Shown here piece after piece: positions 25,561-36,266 of a stretch of 64,000 nt of DNA (position 1 is its first letter; every line of letters starts with the position of its first letter). The stretch is from Bradyrhizobium xenonodulans (GTDB lineage Bacteria; Pseudomonadota; Alphaproteobacteria; Rhizobiales; Xanthobacteraceae): the NCBI RefSeq assembly GCF_027594865.1, contig NZ_CP089391.1, forward strand, positions 4,680,501 to 4,744,500, given 5' to 3'. The notes under the pieces are model-generated. The model did no database searches. It had not been told where the DNA came from and saw only the letters and a program-made list of their open reading frames with translations. The position numbers and the translations under genes are program-made.

Positions 25561-26577
25561 TCAGCTTGCTGCGGCGTTGATATCCGTGGGCTCGACGGTA
25601 TCGACCGGCAGTGCGAACTGCTCGACGCGCTGGTATCGCTTCTTGTTGAGCAGGAGCCGCGTCACATCGGGCCGCGAATAGTGCCCGGCTGGATCGGCCG
25701 CGTTCTTGGCAACGCCGATGGCGCCGAGATCGATCTCGGCGATCAGGAGGCCCTCCTGATCCGGCGCGAGCCTGTCGCCGATCTGACTGCCGTCGGGGCC
25801 GTAGATCGCGGCAAAACCGCCGCCGACATGCAGCAGCGCGTTCTTGTCGGGCCGGTCGCAGAGCTCGTCGATCATCGCCTGCGAGACCGTCGCGCACGGC
25901 GCGAGCACGAAGCAGGAGCCCTCCACCGCGTAGACGCGCGAGGCGGCGTTGTTGACCTCGGCGCCGAGCGCCGGCGCGAAGGGATCGTAGAGCGAGAAGC
26001 TCGGCCAGGCCGCGACATGCACCTGCTCGTTCTGGGCGTACATGGCGTATTTCGACAGCGGCTGGAGATGCTCCCAGCAGCACAGCGCACCGATACGGCC
26101 GATGTCGGCCGTCGCATGCACGGCGAGATCGCTGCCGTCGCCCTCGCCATAGACCGTGCGCTCGGCATGGGTCGGCCGCAGCTTGCGCCGCTTTGCGATG
26201 GTCTCGCCATCGGGCCCGATCAGCCATTGCGCCAGATACAGGCTGCCACCGTCGCGCTCGGACAGGCCGAGCACGGCGGTCAGCCTGGCCTTGCGTACGG
26301 CGTCGCGCAGGCGCTCGGCCTGCGGGCTGTCATAGGACAGTGAATTGTCGAAATAGCGCTGCACGAAGCCGCGGCCGATCGCCCAGGCCGGCGAGTCCAT
26401 CCAGATGTGCCAGGGGTAACCGGGGATGAAGGCTTCCGGAAAGGCGATCAACCTGGCGCCCTTCTCGGCCGCTTCTCGGATCAGCGCGATCGACTTGTCG
26501 ATCGAGGCGTCGAGGTCGAGCCAGGCGGGCGCCGCCTGCACCACCGCGACCTTGTATTTCGGATGTTCGATGCCCAT
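25561..26577 (-). CDS. Nitrilase
   Basis: The 338-residue carbon-nitrogen hydrolase has its catalytic triad in place: E48 (IAFPEAFIPGYP), K132 (KRRKLRPTHAER) and C167 (GALCCWEHLQPL). The CWEH and PTHAERT signatures mark true nitrilases of the aromatic/arylaceto type rather than amidases. It converts a nitrile to a carboxylate and ammonia. ATG at 26577 has GGAGG about 5-9 bases upstream. It is the promoter-proximal gene of the operon with aldoxime dehydratase and is divergent from an AraC regulator, which probably controls it. Confidence 0.92.
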   Translation of the reverse strand: MGIEHPKYKVAVVQAAPAWLDLDASIDKSIALIREAAEKGARLIAFPEAFIPGYPWHIWMDSPAWAIGRGFVQRYFDNSLSYDSPQAERLRDAVRKARLTAVLGLSERDGGSLYLAQWLIGPDGETIAKRRKLRPTHAERTVYGEGDGSDLAVHATADIGRIGALCCWEHLQPLSKYAMYAQNEQVHVAAWPSFSLYDPFAPALGAEVNNAASRVYAVEGSCFVLAPCATVSQAMIDELCDRPDKNALLHVGGGFAAIYGPDGSQIGDRLAPDQEGLLIAEIDLGAIGVAKNAADPAGHYSRPDVTRLLLNKKRYQRVEQFALPVDTVEPTDINAAAS

Positions 26578-26773
26578 TCCCGCCTCCATTGCCGGTTGAT
26601 CGGAAGCCACGTCCGATGCAGTCTATTTGGCCAAGCCGGGCGGCCGGGCGCTCGACCACGGCGGAACAAAAACTCGACTGGGAAGGATCGCCGAACGGGT
26701 ACGGAACTTGCCTGCGGTCAGGCTGGCTCTGTGCCAGATGCGGCTTTGCGGGATGCGACAGGGAGGCTTGCTG

Positions 26774-27730
26774 ATGACAATCCAGTTCACGACGGACGGC
26801 AGCCCCGGCTACCGGCGGCTGGCGCTCTGGCAGGACATCGTCTGCGACGTCTTCGTCGGGCTCGACTGCAAGTCCGACCTCGGCAGCGCCTTTCGCGGAT
26901 CGGTCACGCAGGCCCCGCTCGGCAAGGCGGTGTGCTCCGAGGTCTGCTCGGACCGCCAGCACGTGTTCCGCACGCCGTCCCGCATCGCGCGTTCGGATCA
27001 GGATTTTGTCCTGGTCGCGCTCGGCCATCGCGGCGATGGCGGGGTAGTGCAGGACGGCCGCGAGACCGTGGTCCATCCCGGCGAGTTCGCGCTCTACGAC
27101 ACGACGCGTCCCTATGAGCTGAAGTTCAACGACGCCTTCACACAAACCATCTTCAAGGTGCCGCGCCAGATGTTGCAGCGCCGGCTCGGCGCGACCGAGA
27201 CGCTCACCGCGATGGCATTCGGCACTGACGTGCCGCTCGAACGGCTCGCCTACGATTTCATCTTCCGCCTTTGCCAGAGCGCGGACCGGCTTGCTCCGGA
27301 CCATGCCGCCGCGTTGTCGGAGCAGGCCGTCGACCTGCTCGCGATGGCGCTGAGCGAACGGCTGGGCACGACGTCGTTGCCATCCTCGACCCATCGCTCC
27401 GCCCTGCTCTACCGGTTGAAGGCACACATTCGGACGCACCTCGCCGATCCCGACCTCTCGCTATCAGAGACCGCAGCTGCGCTCGGCATCTCGCCGCGCT
27501 ATGTCAACGATCTCCTTGCCGACGACGACACCTCGTTCCAGCGCCACGTGCTGGCTGAGCGCCTCGCCCAATGCCGGCGAGACCTCGCCTCGCCCGTGCT
27601 CGCCCATCGCCATGTCAGCGAGATCGCCTTCGCCTGGGGTTTTAACGATCTCTCGCATTTCGGCCGCGTCTTCCGCGAGCATTTCGGGATGTCGCCGCGC
27701 GACTTCAGGCAGAGCCAGTTGCGGCACTGA
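26774..27730 (+). CDS. AraC family regulator, probable activator of the nitrilase-aldoxime dehydratase operon
   Basis: The 318-residue protein has an N-terminal AraC-binding-like domain (FALYDTTRPYELKFNDAFTQ) and a C-terminal double helix-turn-helix: SLSETAAALGISPRYVNDLL and HVSEIAFAWGFNDLSHFGRVFREHFGMSP. GGGAGG lies 8 bases before the ATG. It is divergent from the nitrilase gene across 196 bases, an arrangement seen for aldoxime/nitrile clusters with AraC-type regulators in other bacteria. Control of the operon is inferred from position. Confidence 0.9.
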   Translation: MTIQFTTDGSPGYRRLALWQDIVCDVFVGLDCKSDLGSAFRGSVTQAPLGKAVCSEVCSDRQHVFRTPSRIARSDQDFVLVALGHRGDGGVVQDGRETVVHPGEFALYDTTRPYELKFNDAFTQTIFKVPRQMLQRRLGATETLTAMAFGTDVPLERLAYDFIFRLCQSADRLAPDHAAALSEQAVDLLAMALSERLGTTSLPSSTHRSALLYRLKAHIRTHLADPDLSLSETAAALGISPRYVNDLLADDDTSFQRHVLAERLAQCRRDLASPVLAHRHVSEIAFAWGFNDLSHFGRVFREHFGMSPRDFRQSQLRH

Positions 27731-27827
27731 TCCAATCGACTGCCACCTCGAGCCTTCGCTTCCGGCGAAGGTGATGCTCGTCAATTCCAGATTGCCTGGT
27801 CCGGCCGCACGCATCAGGCTGGCGCGC

Positions 27828-28064
27828 ATGAGGACTCACGCCACGATAAGCGGATCGGAGCTGCTGCTGGGTGTGATCGCGATCCGGCTCGCGGTGCTGG
27901 TCGTGGTAGGCTGGAGCCTGACGCTGCTGCCGCGGCCGTCACGTGAGAGCGAGGCCGCCTGCTTTCCCTCTCCTGCAACCAGGATCGACGCGCCGCCTGC
28001 GCTGCAGATGGCCGGTTCGCGCAGCGGCGATCCCGCGTTCGACGACATGCTTCGACACGACTAG
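27828..28064 (+). CDS. Small membrane-anchored hypothetical protein
   Basis: A 78-residue ORF with one hydrophobic segment (ELLLGVIAIRLAVLVVVGWS) and a polar, Pro/Ser-rich tail ending GDPAFDDMLRHD. No family is recognised. In-frame starts at 27771 (GTG) and 27774 (ATG) could add 18-19 residues. It fills the gap between the AraC gene and the aldo/keto reductase and has normal high-GC codon use. Support is moderate. Confidence 0.45.
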   Translation: MRTHATISGSELLLGVIAIRLAVLVVVGWSLTLLPRPSRESEAACFPSPATRIDAPPALQMAGSRSGDPAFDDMLRHD

Positions 28065-28179
28065 GCCTCCCCGAGCAAGGCCGGTATGTACCTGCGTGAT
28101 AGGATCAGGCGCGCGGTTACGTTATCGTGCGGCAACGGTGCCGCGCGCATCAACCAGCGGCCAGCCAAGGAGCAGATCG

Positions 28180-29205
28180 ATGGAATACCGACGCTTGGGC
28201 CGCTCAGGCCTCATGGTGCCCGCTTTGAGTCTTGGGACCGGCACCTTCGGCGGCGTCGGCCGCCTCGCCGCGTGGGGCACGACGGACGCGACCGAAGCAC
28301 GGCGCCTCCTGGATATCTGCCTCGAGGCCGGCGTGTCGATGTTCGACACGGCGGACGTCTATTCGCTCGGCGAATCCGAGCGCGTGCTCGGCGAAGCCAT
28401 CAAGGGCCGCCGCGACAAGGTCTTGATCTCGACCAAGGCAACCTTCCGCTTCGGCGACGGCCCCAACGACATCGGCTCGTCGCGGCAGCATCTGCTCGCA
28501 GCCATCGATGCCTCGCTGAGCCGGCTCGGCACCGACTACGTCGATCTGTTCCAGCTCCATGGCTTCGACGCCTTCACACCGCCTGAAGAGGTGCTGTCGA
28601 CCCTCGACGTGCTCGTGCGCGCCGGCAAGATCCGCTATGTCGGCGTCTCGAATTTCTCCGGCTGGCACCTGATGAAGTCGCTTGGCGTTGCCGACAAGCA
28701 CGGCTTCCCGCGCTATGTCGCCAACCAGACCTACTATTCGCTGATCGGGCGCGACTACGAATGGGAGCTGATGCCGCTCGGCGTCGACCAGGGACTCGGC
28801 GCGGTGGTCTGGTCGCCGCTCGGATGGGGACGCCTCACCGGCAAGATCCGCCGCGGCCAGCCGAAGCCCGAGGTGAGCCGCCTGCCCAAGACCGCCGATT
28901 TCGGCCCGCCGGTGCCGGACGAGCACGTCTATCGTGTCGTTGATGCGATCGACGAGGTCGCGAAGGAAACCGGCAAGAGCGTCTCGCAGATCGCGCTGAA
29001 CTGGCTGCTCCAGCGTCCGACGGTCTCGACGCTGATCATCGGCGCGCGCAACGAGACGCAGCTGCGCGAAAATCTCGGCTCGGTCGGCTGGTCGCTGACC
29101 AAGGACCAGATCGCAAAGCTCGACGCCGCAAGCACGGTGACGCTGCCCTATCCCTACTGGCACCAGCGCACCACCTTCACCGACCGCAATCCGCCGGCGG
29201 TGTAG
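28180..29205 (+). CDS. Aldo/keto reductase
   Basis: The 341-residue NADPH-dependent oxidoreductase has a TIM barrel. Catalytic residues lie in MFDTADVYSLGESE (Asp and Tyr), ISTKATF (Lys) and FQLHGFD (His), and the C-terminal cofactor loop is STLIIGARNETQLRENL. It resembles the YajO/Tas-type group, which reduces small aldehydes or ketones. AAGGAG lies 8-13 bases before the ATG. It is probably monocistronic; the substrate is unknown. Confidence 0.92.
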   Translation: MEYRRLGRSGLMVPALSLGTGTFGGVGRLAAWGTTDATEARRLLDICLEAGVSMFDTADVYSLGESERVLGEAIKGRRDKVLISTKATFRFGDGPNDIGSSRQHLLAAIDASLSRLGTDYVDLFQLHGFDAFTPPEEVLSTLDVLVRAGKIRYVGVSNFSGWHLMKSLGVADKHGFPRYVANQTYYSLIGRDYEWELMPLGVDQGLGAVVWSPLGWGRLTGKIRRGQPKPEVSRLPKTADFGPPVPDEHVYRVVDAIDEVAKETGKSVSQIALNWLLQRPTVSTLIIGARNETQLRENLGSVGWSLTKDQIAKLDAASTVTLPYPYWHQRTTFTDRNPPAV

Positions 29206-29230
29206 GCAGCTTCGGAAACACGAAAACGCC

Positions 29231-29256
29231 GGCAGGCAGCGAAAGGCTGTCCTGCC
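29231..29256 (+). terminator. Stem-loop after the aldo/keto reductase
   Basis: GGCAGGCAGC, loop GAAAG, then GCTG-T-CCTGCC form a 10-bp stem with one bulged base, 25 bases after the stop codon. There is no T run behind it, so its termination activity is uncertain. Confidence 0.4.
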
Positions 29257-29379
29257 CATGCTCTCGGCGCCCGGCAAGCCGCCCCGGGCGCGGGAACTGT
29301 CCGGCTCCTGCCGGGTTGCGGTGCATCTCGCCATTTCCTAATCCGGAGATGAAACACGGCTCGAATCAAGCGCGCCTCC

Positions 29380-30804
29380 ATGATGTCGTCCGCCCCCATC
29401 GAGCATGCCGACGGCCTGCCGCAGCCGCAGCGCAACCAGGCGGTCCTGACCATTGCGCTCGGCATCACCATGGCCGTCGTCGACAGCGCCATCGCCAATG
29501 TGGCACTGCCGACGATCGCGGCGGACCTCGACGCGAGCCCGGCCTTCTCGATCTGGATCGTCAACGGCTATCAGCTCGCGATCACGATCTCGCTCTTGCC
29601 GCTCGCTTCGCTCGGCGAGATCGTCGGCTATCGCCGCGTCTATCTGGCCGGGCTGGTGCTGTTCACGCTCGCATCCGCCTTCTGCGCGCTGGCGCATACG
29701 CTGCCGCTGCTGACGATCGCGCGCATCATCCAGGGCTTTGGCGCGGCCGGCATCATGAGCGTCAACGCGGCGCTGGTGCGCTTCACCTATCCGCGCAGCC
29801 AGCTCGGTCGCGGCATCGGGATCAACGCGCTCGTCGTCGCCTTCTCGGCCGCGGTCGGGCCGACGCTCGCCGCGGGCATCCTCGCGGTCGGAAGCTGGCC
29901 CTTTCTGTTCGCCATCAATGTCCCGCTCGGTGCAGTGACGCTGGTGCTCGGCCTGCGCAGCCTGCCGCACACAAAACCCGCCAGCCGTTCCTTCGACTGG
30001 CAGAGCGCGGGGCTGTCCGCGATCACCTTCGGGGTCGGCATCGCGGCCGTCGACAGCGTCGGTCACGGCGAGGCCGCGATCACCTGCCTCGTGCAGTTCG
30101 CCATCGCCATCGTCGCCGGTGCGCTGCTGATCTGGCGCGAAACCCACATGACCTCGCCGCTCCTGCCGGTCGACCTGTTGCGCATCCCGGTGTTCGCGCT
30201 CTCGATCGCGACCTCGATCGCCTCGTTCTGCGCGCAGATGCTGGCCTTCGTCGCGATCCCCTTCTACCTCCAGAGCCGCTTCGGCTATTCGGCGGTGCAT
30301 ATGGGCCTGTTGATCACGCCATGGCCGATCGCGGTGGCGTTCGCGGCCCCGCTCGCCGGCCGCCTGGTCGAGCATTATCCGGCCGGCTTGCTGGGCGGCA
30401 TCGGGCTGACGCTGTTTGCCTGCGGCCTCGCTGCGCTCGCCTTCCTGCCCGCCAGCCCGACGCCGTTCGACGTGATCTGGCGCATGGCGCTGGCCGGTGC
30501 CGGCTTCGGCCTGTTCCAGACCCCCAACAACCGCACCATGATCGCAGCCGCCCCGCGCGAGCGCGCCGGCGGCGCCAGCGGCATGCTGGGAACGGCGCGG
30601 CTGCTCGGCCAGACCACCGGCGCGGCGCTAGTGGCGCTCCTGCTCGGCCGCTATCCAATCGAAGGAACCCGGTTGGCGCTTCTGACCGGTGTTGGATTTG
30701 CCCTCTGCGGTGCCGTGCTGAGCATGCTGCGGCTGTCGCCCGCCGGCGCGCGCGGCGCCGAGCATGTCCGCGTGCAGGACGACCAGCGTTTGCGCGGCGA
30801 ATAG
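29380..30804 (+). CDS. DHA2 family MFS drug exporter (14-helix type)
   Basis: The 474-residue protein has about 14 hydrophobic segments. Its N-terminus (TIALGITMAVVDSAIANVALPTIAADLDA) is the DHA2 motif D1 region with the membrane-embedded Asp, followed by WIVNGYQL, GEIVGYRRVYLAG (motif A) and ARIIQGFGAAGIMSVNAALV. Such proteins export drugs or dyes by proton antiport (EmrB/QacA type). There is no adjacent EmrA-like adaptor or regulator, so its control and substrate are unknown. A second ATG follows the first immediately. Confidence 0.92.
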   Translation: MMSSAPIEHADGLPQPQRNQAVLTIALGITMAVVDSAIANVALPTIAADLDASPAFSIWIVNGYQLAITISLLPLASLGEIVGYRRVYLAGLVLFTLASAFCALAHTLPLLTIARIIQGFGAAGIMSVNAALVRFTYPRSQLGRGIGINALVVAFSAAVGPTLAAGILAVGSWPFLFAINVPLGAVTLVLGLRSLPHTKPASRSFDWQSAGLSAITFGVGIAAVDSVGHGEAAITCLVQFAIAIVAGALLIWRETHMTSPLLPVDLLRIPVFALSIATSIASFCAQMLAFVAIPFYLQSRFGYSAVHMGLLITPWPIAVAFAAPLAGRLVEHYPAGLLGGIGLTLFACGLAALAFLPASPTPFDVIWRMALAGAGFGLFQTPNNRTMIAAAPRERAGGASGMLGTARLLGQTTGAALVALLLGRYPIEGTRLALLTGVGFALCGAVLSMLRLSPAGARGAEHVRVQDDQRLRGE

Positions 30805-30835
30805 CGGGAGCGGCGTCAGGTTACCGCTGCTCCCG
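30805..30835 (+). terminator. Stem-loop after the DHA2 exporter
   Basis: CGGGAGC (30805-30811) and GCTCCCG (30829-30835) are inverse arms starting right at the stop codon. The loop is 17 bases and no T run follows, so this is a weak terminator candidate. Confidence 0.35.
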
Positions 30836-30930
30836 TGCTCAACCCGTGCGAGGCTTAACGATCTGGACCAATGACGTATTGCCCTCCCGCTCTGGTTGCG
30901 CTTCACTGGCGCGGGGAATAAGGGGCATTT

Positions 30931-31386
30931 ATGCGTTCATTTGGAATTGTGGCGCTCAGCGTCATGCTGGGCGGCTGCGCGTCTGTCACGCGCGGCACAA
31001 CCGAAAACATCAGCATCTCATCGACACCATCAGGCGTGGAAGCCGTCGTCAGCGGATTGGAGGTTCCGACCACCTGCACGACGCCGTGCTCCGTGGTCGT
31101 CAAGCGGAACGCCGACATCTCGATCACCTTCCAGAAAGAAGGCTATGAGCCGCAGATCGTGCCGCTTAGCCGGGACATACCGACCTCCGGAGCCGCCGGC
31201 TTTGCCGGCAATCTTCTGCTGGGCGGTGTCGTCGGCATGGGCGTCGATGCCGCGACCGGGGCGGCAACCGATCACAAGCCGAATCCGGTCATCGTGACCA
31301 TGCAGCCATCCGTCCCCCACGCAGCACCGCGCGCTGCGAAGAAGCCGCGGCCGCCGGCGGCGCCAGCGCCCGACACTGGGACTTAG
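30931..31386 (+). CDS. Lipoprotein with PEGA-like domain
   Basis: The 151-residue protein has a lipoprotein signal with lipobox VMLGGC (lipidated C16). SISSTPSGVEAVVSGLEVPT followed by TPCSVVVKRNADISITFQKEGYEPQ is the PEGA-type beta fold seen in surface or envelope proteins. A Gly-rich hydrophobic stretch (AGFAGNLLLGGVVGMGVDAATG) and a Pro/Ala/Lys-rich tail follow. It is likely anchored to the outer or inner membrane facing the periplasm. Its role is unknown. It ends at a strong bidirectional terminator shared with clpA. Confidence 0.82.
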   Translation: MRSFGIVALSVMLGGCASVTRGTTENISISSTPSGVEAVVSGLEVPTTCTTPCSVVVKRNADISITFQKEGYEPQIVPLSRDIPTSGAAGFAGNLLLGGVVGMGVDAATGAATDHKPNPVIVTMQPSVPHAAPRAAKKPRPPAAPAPDTGT

Positions 31387-31409
31387 AACACCGCACTGAG
31401 GCGCAAACG

Positions 31410-31437
31410 AAAAGGCCGGCTTCTCAGCCGGCCTTTT
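31410..31437. terminator. Bidirectional intrinsic terminator between the lipoprotein and clpA
   Basis: AAAAGGCCGGCT (31410-31421), loop TCTC and AGCCGGCCTTTT (31426-31437) form a perfect 12-bp stem with A/T runs on both sides. It can therefore serve both convergent genes. Confidence 0.9.
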
Positions 31438-31455
31438 CAATTCATTGCGCGCAGA

Positions 31456-33861
<2,406 letters not shown>

Positions 33862-34153
33862 TCGCGTCCTCTATGGCCCCCACCATCATGATCGCCATCG
33901 CCCGGTCAGGCAACAACAACCTTTGTCACATATAGTTATACAAGATCACGGCGAAAGACCGGTTCCGCGACTCGATGGGCAATACACGCCCACCGCGTTC
34001 TCGATGCAAAACCCGTTCCGGTTTGGGCAAAACTACCCATTTGGGCAGGATTGACGCCGGCGCTGATTTTCGCCGGATCACGCGGCAGCATGCGCTGGAG
34101 TCACACACCGCGTGGACAGAACCAATCTAAAAACTCAGGCTTCGAACGCGCGG

Positions 34154-34486
34154 TTACTTCTTTTCCATCACGCATTGCAGCGGATGCTGGTGCTTGCGGG
34201 CGAAATCCATCACCTGCGTCACCTTGGTCTCGGCGATCTCGTAGGTGAACACGCCGCACTCGCCGATGCCGTGATGATGGACGTGCAGCATGATCTTGGT
34301 CGCGGCCTCGACGTCCTTCTGGAAGAACTTCTCAAGCACATGGACGACGAATTCCATCGGCGTGTAGTCGTCGTTCAGGATCAGCACACGATACAGGTTC
34401 GGCCGCTTGGTCTTCGGTTTGACCTTGGTGATGACAGACGTATTCGGCCCCGTCGGTCCGCCCGAACGGTTCTCGTCATTGCCCAT
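34154..34486 (-). CDS. clpS: ATP-dependent Clp protease adaptor protein ClpS
   Basis: The 110-residue product has the ClpS fold: [20 protein letters not shown] (Asn-Asp-Asp/Glu region that binds the N-degron), [24 protein letters not shown] and the C-terminal strand. It delivers substrates with bulky hydrophobic N-termini to ClpA. ATG at 34486 starts the part typical of the family; the frame is open to an ATG at 34546, which would add 20 residues, and neither start has a strong ribosome-binding site. It probably acts with clpA downstream. Confidence 0.93.
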   Translation of the reverse strand: MGNDENRSGGPTGPNTSVITKVKPKTKRPNLYRVLILNDDYTPMEFVVHVLEKFFQKDVEAATKIMLHVHHHGIGECGVFTYEIAETKVTQVMDFARKHQHPLQCVMEKK

Positions 34487-34830
34487 ACGAGGAGCGCGGA
34501 CAGCGGCTGGCGCGAAGAGGTCTGGTCTGGAAGTCAGGTGCGGCATGGCTCAGGCGTTCAAATTCCCCACGGAAGCGAATGACGGCCGGCCGCGCAGCCC
34601 CGCCCTTCGGAGCCTCGCACGGGCGCGCCGCCTTGTTGGATCGCCGCTTCCAACCGGTCCGGTCCGGATCGATTATGGAGAATATGGGCCTGCCCCCGGC
34701 TCGCCGCAAGCGTCAACGGTTTGGCCGACACGGCCGAGGCAATCCCGATTCCCGGTCCGGGCGATCTTGACCAAGGTTAATCAATCCAGACCGATTTGAC
34801 AAAAATTTCCGCTGTACCGTTTAGAACGTC
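34487..34830. other. Upstream region of clpS, no gene seen
   Basis: These roughly 340 bases hold the likely clpS promoter and nothing else that I can support. Short open frames here overlap each other in all frames and have arginine/alanine-rich shadow composition. Confidence 0.4.
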
Positions 34831-35445
34831 TTGACCAGGAACCCGCCGTCGCGGCGGCTGCGGCAGTTTCGCGCGGACACCTCCGGTTTTCTACGGTCCA
34901 ATTATCTGCCGTTCAATCGCGTGGCGCCAAATCGGGCAAAATCGCCGATCCCGGGAATCGCCATGTTTCGCATGCCCGCCGTCGGCAGCCCTATCGGTCG
35001 ACAGCTCGCCCGCTTCGCCGGTGCCGCGGTCGACGATAGCCGCGCAGCCCAGGCCTGCTCTTCGATGCGTCACTGACGACGGCAAGATGCCCGCGATGCA
35101 GACGGCCGCCAAGAACCTCGTAGATCAACTCAGCGCGCTCGCCAGGAACGATGGCGACGTCTACATCTCGATCGTCCCCTTCTGCCGCGAATGACGCGTG
35201 CAGCGACCAAAGCTATGCCAAGCAATCGACTTGCGTGAATGCCGGCAACCTGGACGTCCGGGAATCACAACACCTGGAACGGCTGCCTCTCCGACGATCT
35301 CAACACGCAGAACCGCTGGTACAGCAACGCCTCGCAGATCGACTCACGGCAGAAGAAGAAGCTGTGCGACAACGCCAAGAGCCAGACCGTGTCGGTGTTC
35401 AAGGACATCGGAACATCACTGGCGAAGCAGCGCGTGGCGCGCTGA
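34831..35445 (+). pseudogene. Decayed TadG-like pilus assembly protein (VWA type)
   Basis: Fragments of one protein lie in order but in different frames. An N-terminal piece has LRQFRADTSG and then GAAVDDSRAAQACSSM (about 34831-35076). Next is GKMPAMQTAAKNLVDQLSAL...DGDVYISIVPF, ended by TGA at 35192, then DQSYAKQSTCVNAG in another frame. Last is WTSGNHNTWNGCLSDDLNTQ...FKDIGTSLAKQRVAR (about 35251-35445), which resembles the C-terminus of TadG/Flp-pilus VWA proteins. The intact family is 400-600 residues long, so large parts are lost. The gene is dead; attribution to TadG is from remembered family patterns. Confidence 0.65.
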
Positions 35446-35485
35446 AGCGGATCTTGATCGCGACAAACGAAGAGGCCCGAAACGA

Positions 35486-35516
35486 AAAAGGCCCGGCTGA
35501 ACCAGCCGGGCCTTTT
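35486..35516. terminator. Bidirectional intrinsic terminator between the TadG relic and phasin
   Basis: AAAAGGCCCGGCT (35486-35498), loop GAACC and AGCCGGGCCTTTT (35504-35516) form a perfect 13-bp stem flanked by A and T runs. It would end the phasin transcript from the minus strand. Confidence 0.88.
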
Positions 35517-35539
35517 CATTCCAGGACGTCCAGAAGACG

Positions 35540-35878
35540 TTAGTTGGCGGCCGGGGTGAACTTCGACACGATGGTCTCGACCGGCTTGAACGCCTGCTTG
35601 GCGAGGTCGCTGTAGAGGCCGGCGATCTTCTGCGATTCCGCAACGAAGGTCTCGTAGGCGGAACGGGCGAAATCGGTCTGCGCTTCCATGGCCTTGTCCA
35701 GCGACTTCACGCCGGAAAGCTTCTCGACGAAGGACTTGGTGTCTTCAAACGACTTCTTAGTGTAGTCGCCATACGCGCTGGCGATCGCCTGGAGGCCGTG
35801 CTGCACCGAGGTCGCGGAAGCAACGCACTGCTCGAACTGCTCTTTGCCGTAGCTCTGAAAGTCTTCAACCTTGAACAT
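35540..35878 (-). CDS. Phasin family protein
   Basis: A 112-residue, mostly helical protein (MFKVEDFQSYGKEQFEQCVA, later FEDTKSFVEKLSGVKSLDKAMEAQTDFARSAYETFVAESQKIAGLY). It matches the Phasin_2 family that coats polyhydroxyalkanoate granules. AAGGA sits 9-13 bases before the ATG at 35878; the frame is open upstream but unlike the family. A strong terminator follows. Two GTGC-N3-GCAC inverted repeats lie in the promoter region, consistent with control by a PHA-responsive repressor such as PhaR. Confidence 0.92.
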   Translation of the reverse strand: MFKVEDFQSYGKEQFEQCVASATSVQHGLQAIASAYGDYTKKSFEDTKSFVEKLSGVKSLDKAMEAQTDFARSAYETFVAESQKIAGLYSDLAKQAFKPVETIVSKFTPAAN

Positions 35879-35941
35879 GTCGGAATCCTTTTCCCTGGCT
35901 CTCGTCGGGAAGCCCCGGCTCCCTGACTCTGCCCACAATTA

Positions 35942-35983
35942 GTGCAACGCACAAAAAAGTCAAGAATCTTGTGCGACGCACAA
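35942..35983. promoter_or_regulatory. Two inverted repeats upstream of phasin, PhaR-type operator candidates
   Basis: GTGC-AAC-GCAC at 35942-35952 and TTGTGC-GAC-GCACAA at 35969-35983 share the core GTGC-N3-GCAC. Their centres are 29 bases apart, close to three helical turns. They lie 64-105 bases upstream of the phasin start. TGC/GCA-rich palindromes are known targets of the PHA regulator PhaR; the assignment here is inferred. Confidence 0.6.
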
Positions 35984-36266
35984 AACTTAATGCAAATCGC
36001 GGAGATTCCCGGGGTTTCCCGCAAGGGTTCCTTAAGCTTTTGGAAACCGCGGACCCCTACTTTGATTCCCTGGACGTGTTCATCTTCCGCGAGCGGTCAA
36101 AAGCCGTTTGAGAACATCACCTTAGCCAGAACAGCGGCTCAGGCCCAACGTCCCCCGTGGCGAACACCAGCGGAGGGACAGCCAGAGCAGGTAATGATCC
36201 CGGGTCCAGTGGGCACAATTTCGCCTCACGAGCCGGTGATCAAGTCAGAAACGGGGACGGGGTTTC

